Shown here one piece after another: positions 5,358-5,359 of a DNA stretch of 5,359 bases. The DNA is taken from assembly GCA_028687395.1 (NCBI GenBank), contig JAQUAE010000056.1, forward strand, positions 1-5,359. The letters run 5' to 3'. Every line of letters begins with the position of its first letter. Within the stretch, counting starts at the first letter, position 1. The notes beneath the pieces were generated by a model. That model was not told where the DNA came from, did no database searches, and was given only the letters and a program-made list of their open reading frames with translations. This DNA is from Anaerolineales bacterium (GTDB lineage Bacteria > Chloroflexota > Anaerolineae > Anaerolineales > UBA4823). Made by a program: the position numbers and the translations under genes.

Positions 5358-5359
5358 TG

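Overview
The window reads as one strand of a GC-rich bacterial chromosome. All six recognisable genes lie on the minus strand, so transcription runs from high to low coordinates. The style points to Chloroflexota, probably Anaerolineae or a close relative: GC-rich coding, an ECF sigma factor with a metal-free Pro/Ala/Glu-rich anti-sigma factor, a secreted bactofilin-like membrane protein, a DUF3054 protein, and a trypsin/PDZ lipoprotein with an added beta-sandwich-like domain. This placement is an inference from protein character. No rRNA or other marker is present.

In transcription order, the right part (5357-4026) encodes a secreted, membrane-anchored protein with about seven 17-19-residue bactofilin-type beta-helix repeats. 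A 51-base gap with a C/G hairpin follows. Then comes a tightly packed cassette: a DUF3054 membrane protein (3974-3579), an ECF sigma factor (3586-2978), its anti-sigma factor (2981-2094) and a zinc-ribbon Nudix hydrolase (2097-1606). The junctions overlap by 8, 4 and 4 bases, the last two being ATGA stop/start overlaps, so these four genes are very probably one transcript with coupled translation.

After the Nudix gene there is a 172-base AT-rich intergenic region. It holds a weak hairpin, a good extended -10 promoter, and inverted repeats on both sides of that promoter. It drives an HtrA/trypsin-like lipoprotein protease with a PDZ domain and an extra C-terminal domain. This gene starts at 1433 and runs off the left edge of the window, so its end is not seen.

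The most economical reading is a cell-envelope sensing locus. The two-membrane-segment anti-sigma factor would hold the ECF sigma factor at the membrane. The bactofilin-like and DUF3054 proteins are envelope components made with it. The surface-anchored HtrA-like protease next door is the kind of gene envelope-stress circuits often control or use. The protease promoter looks like a housekeeping one, so a direct regulatory link is not shown by the sequence. No mobile elements, CRISPR arrays, tRNAs or rRNAs were seen, and the plus strand holds no convincing gene.
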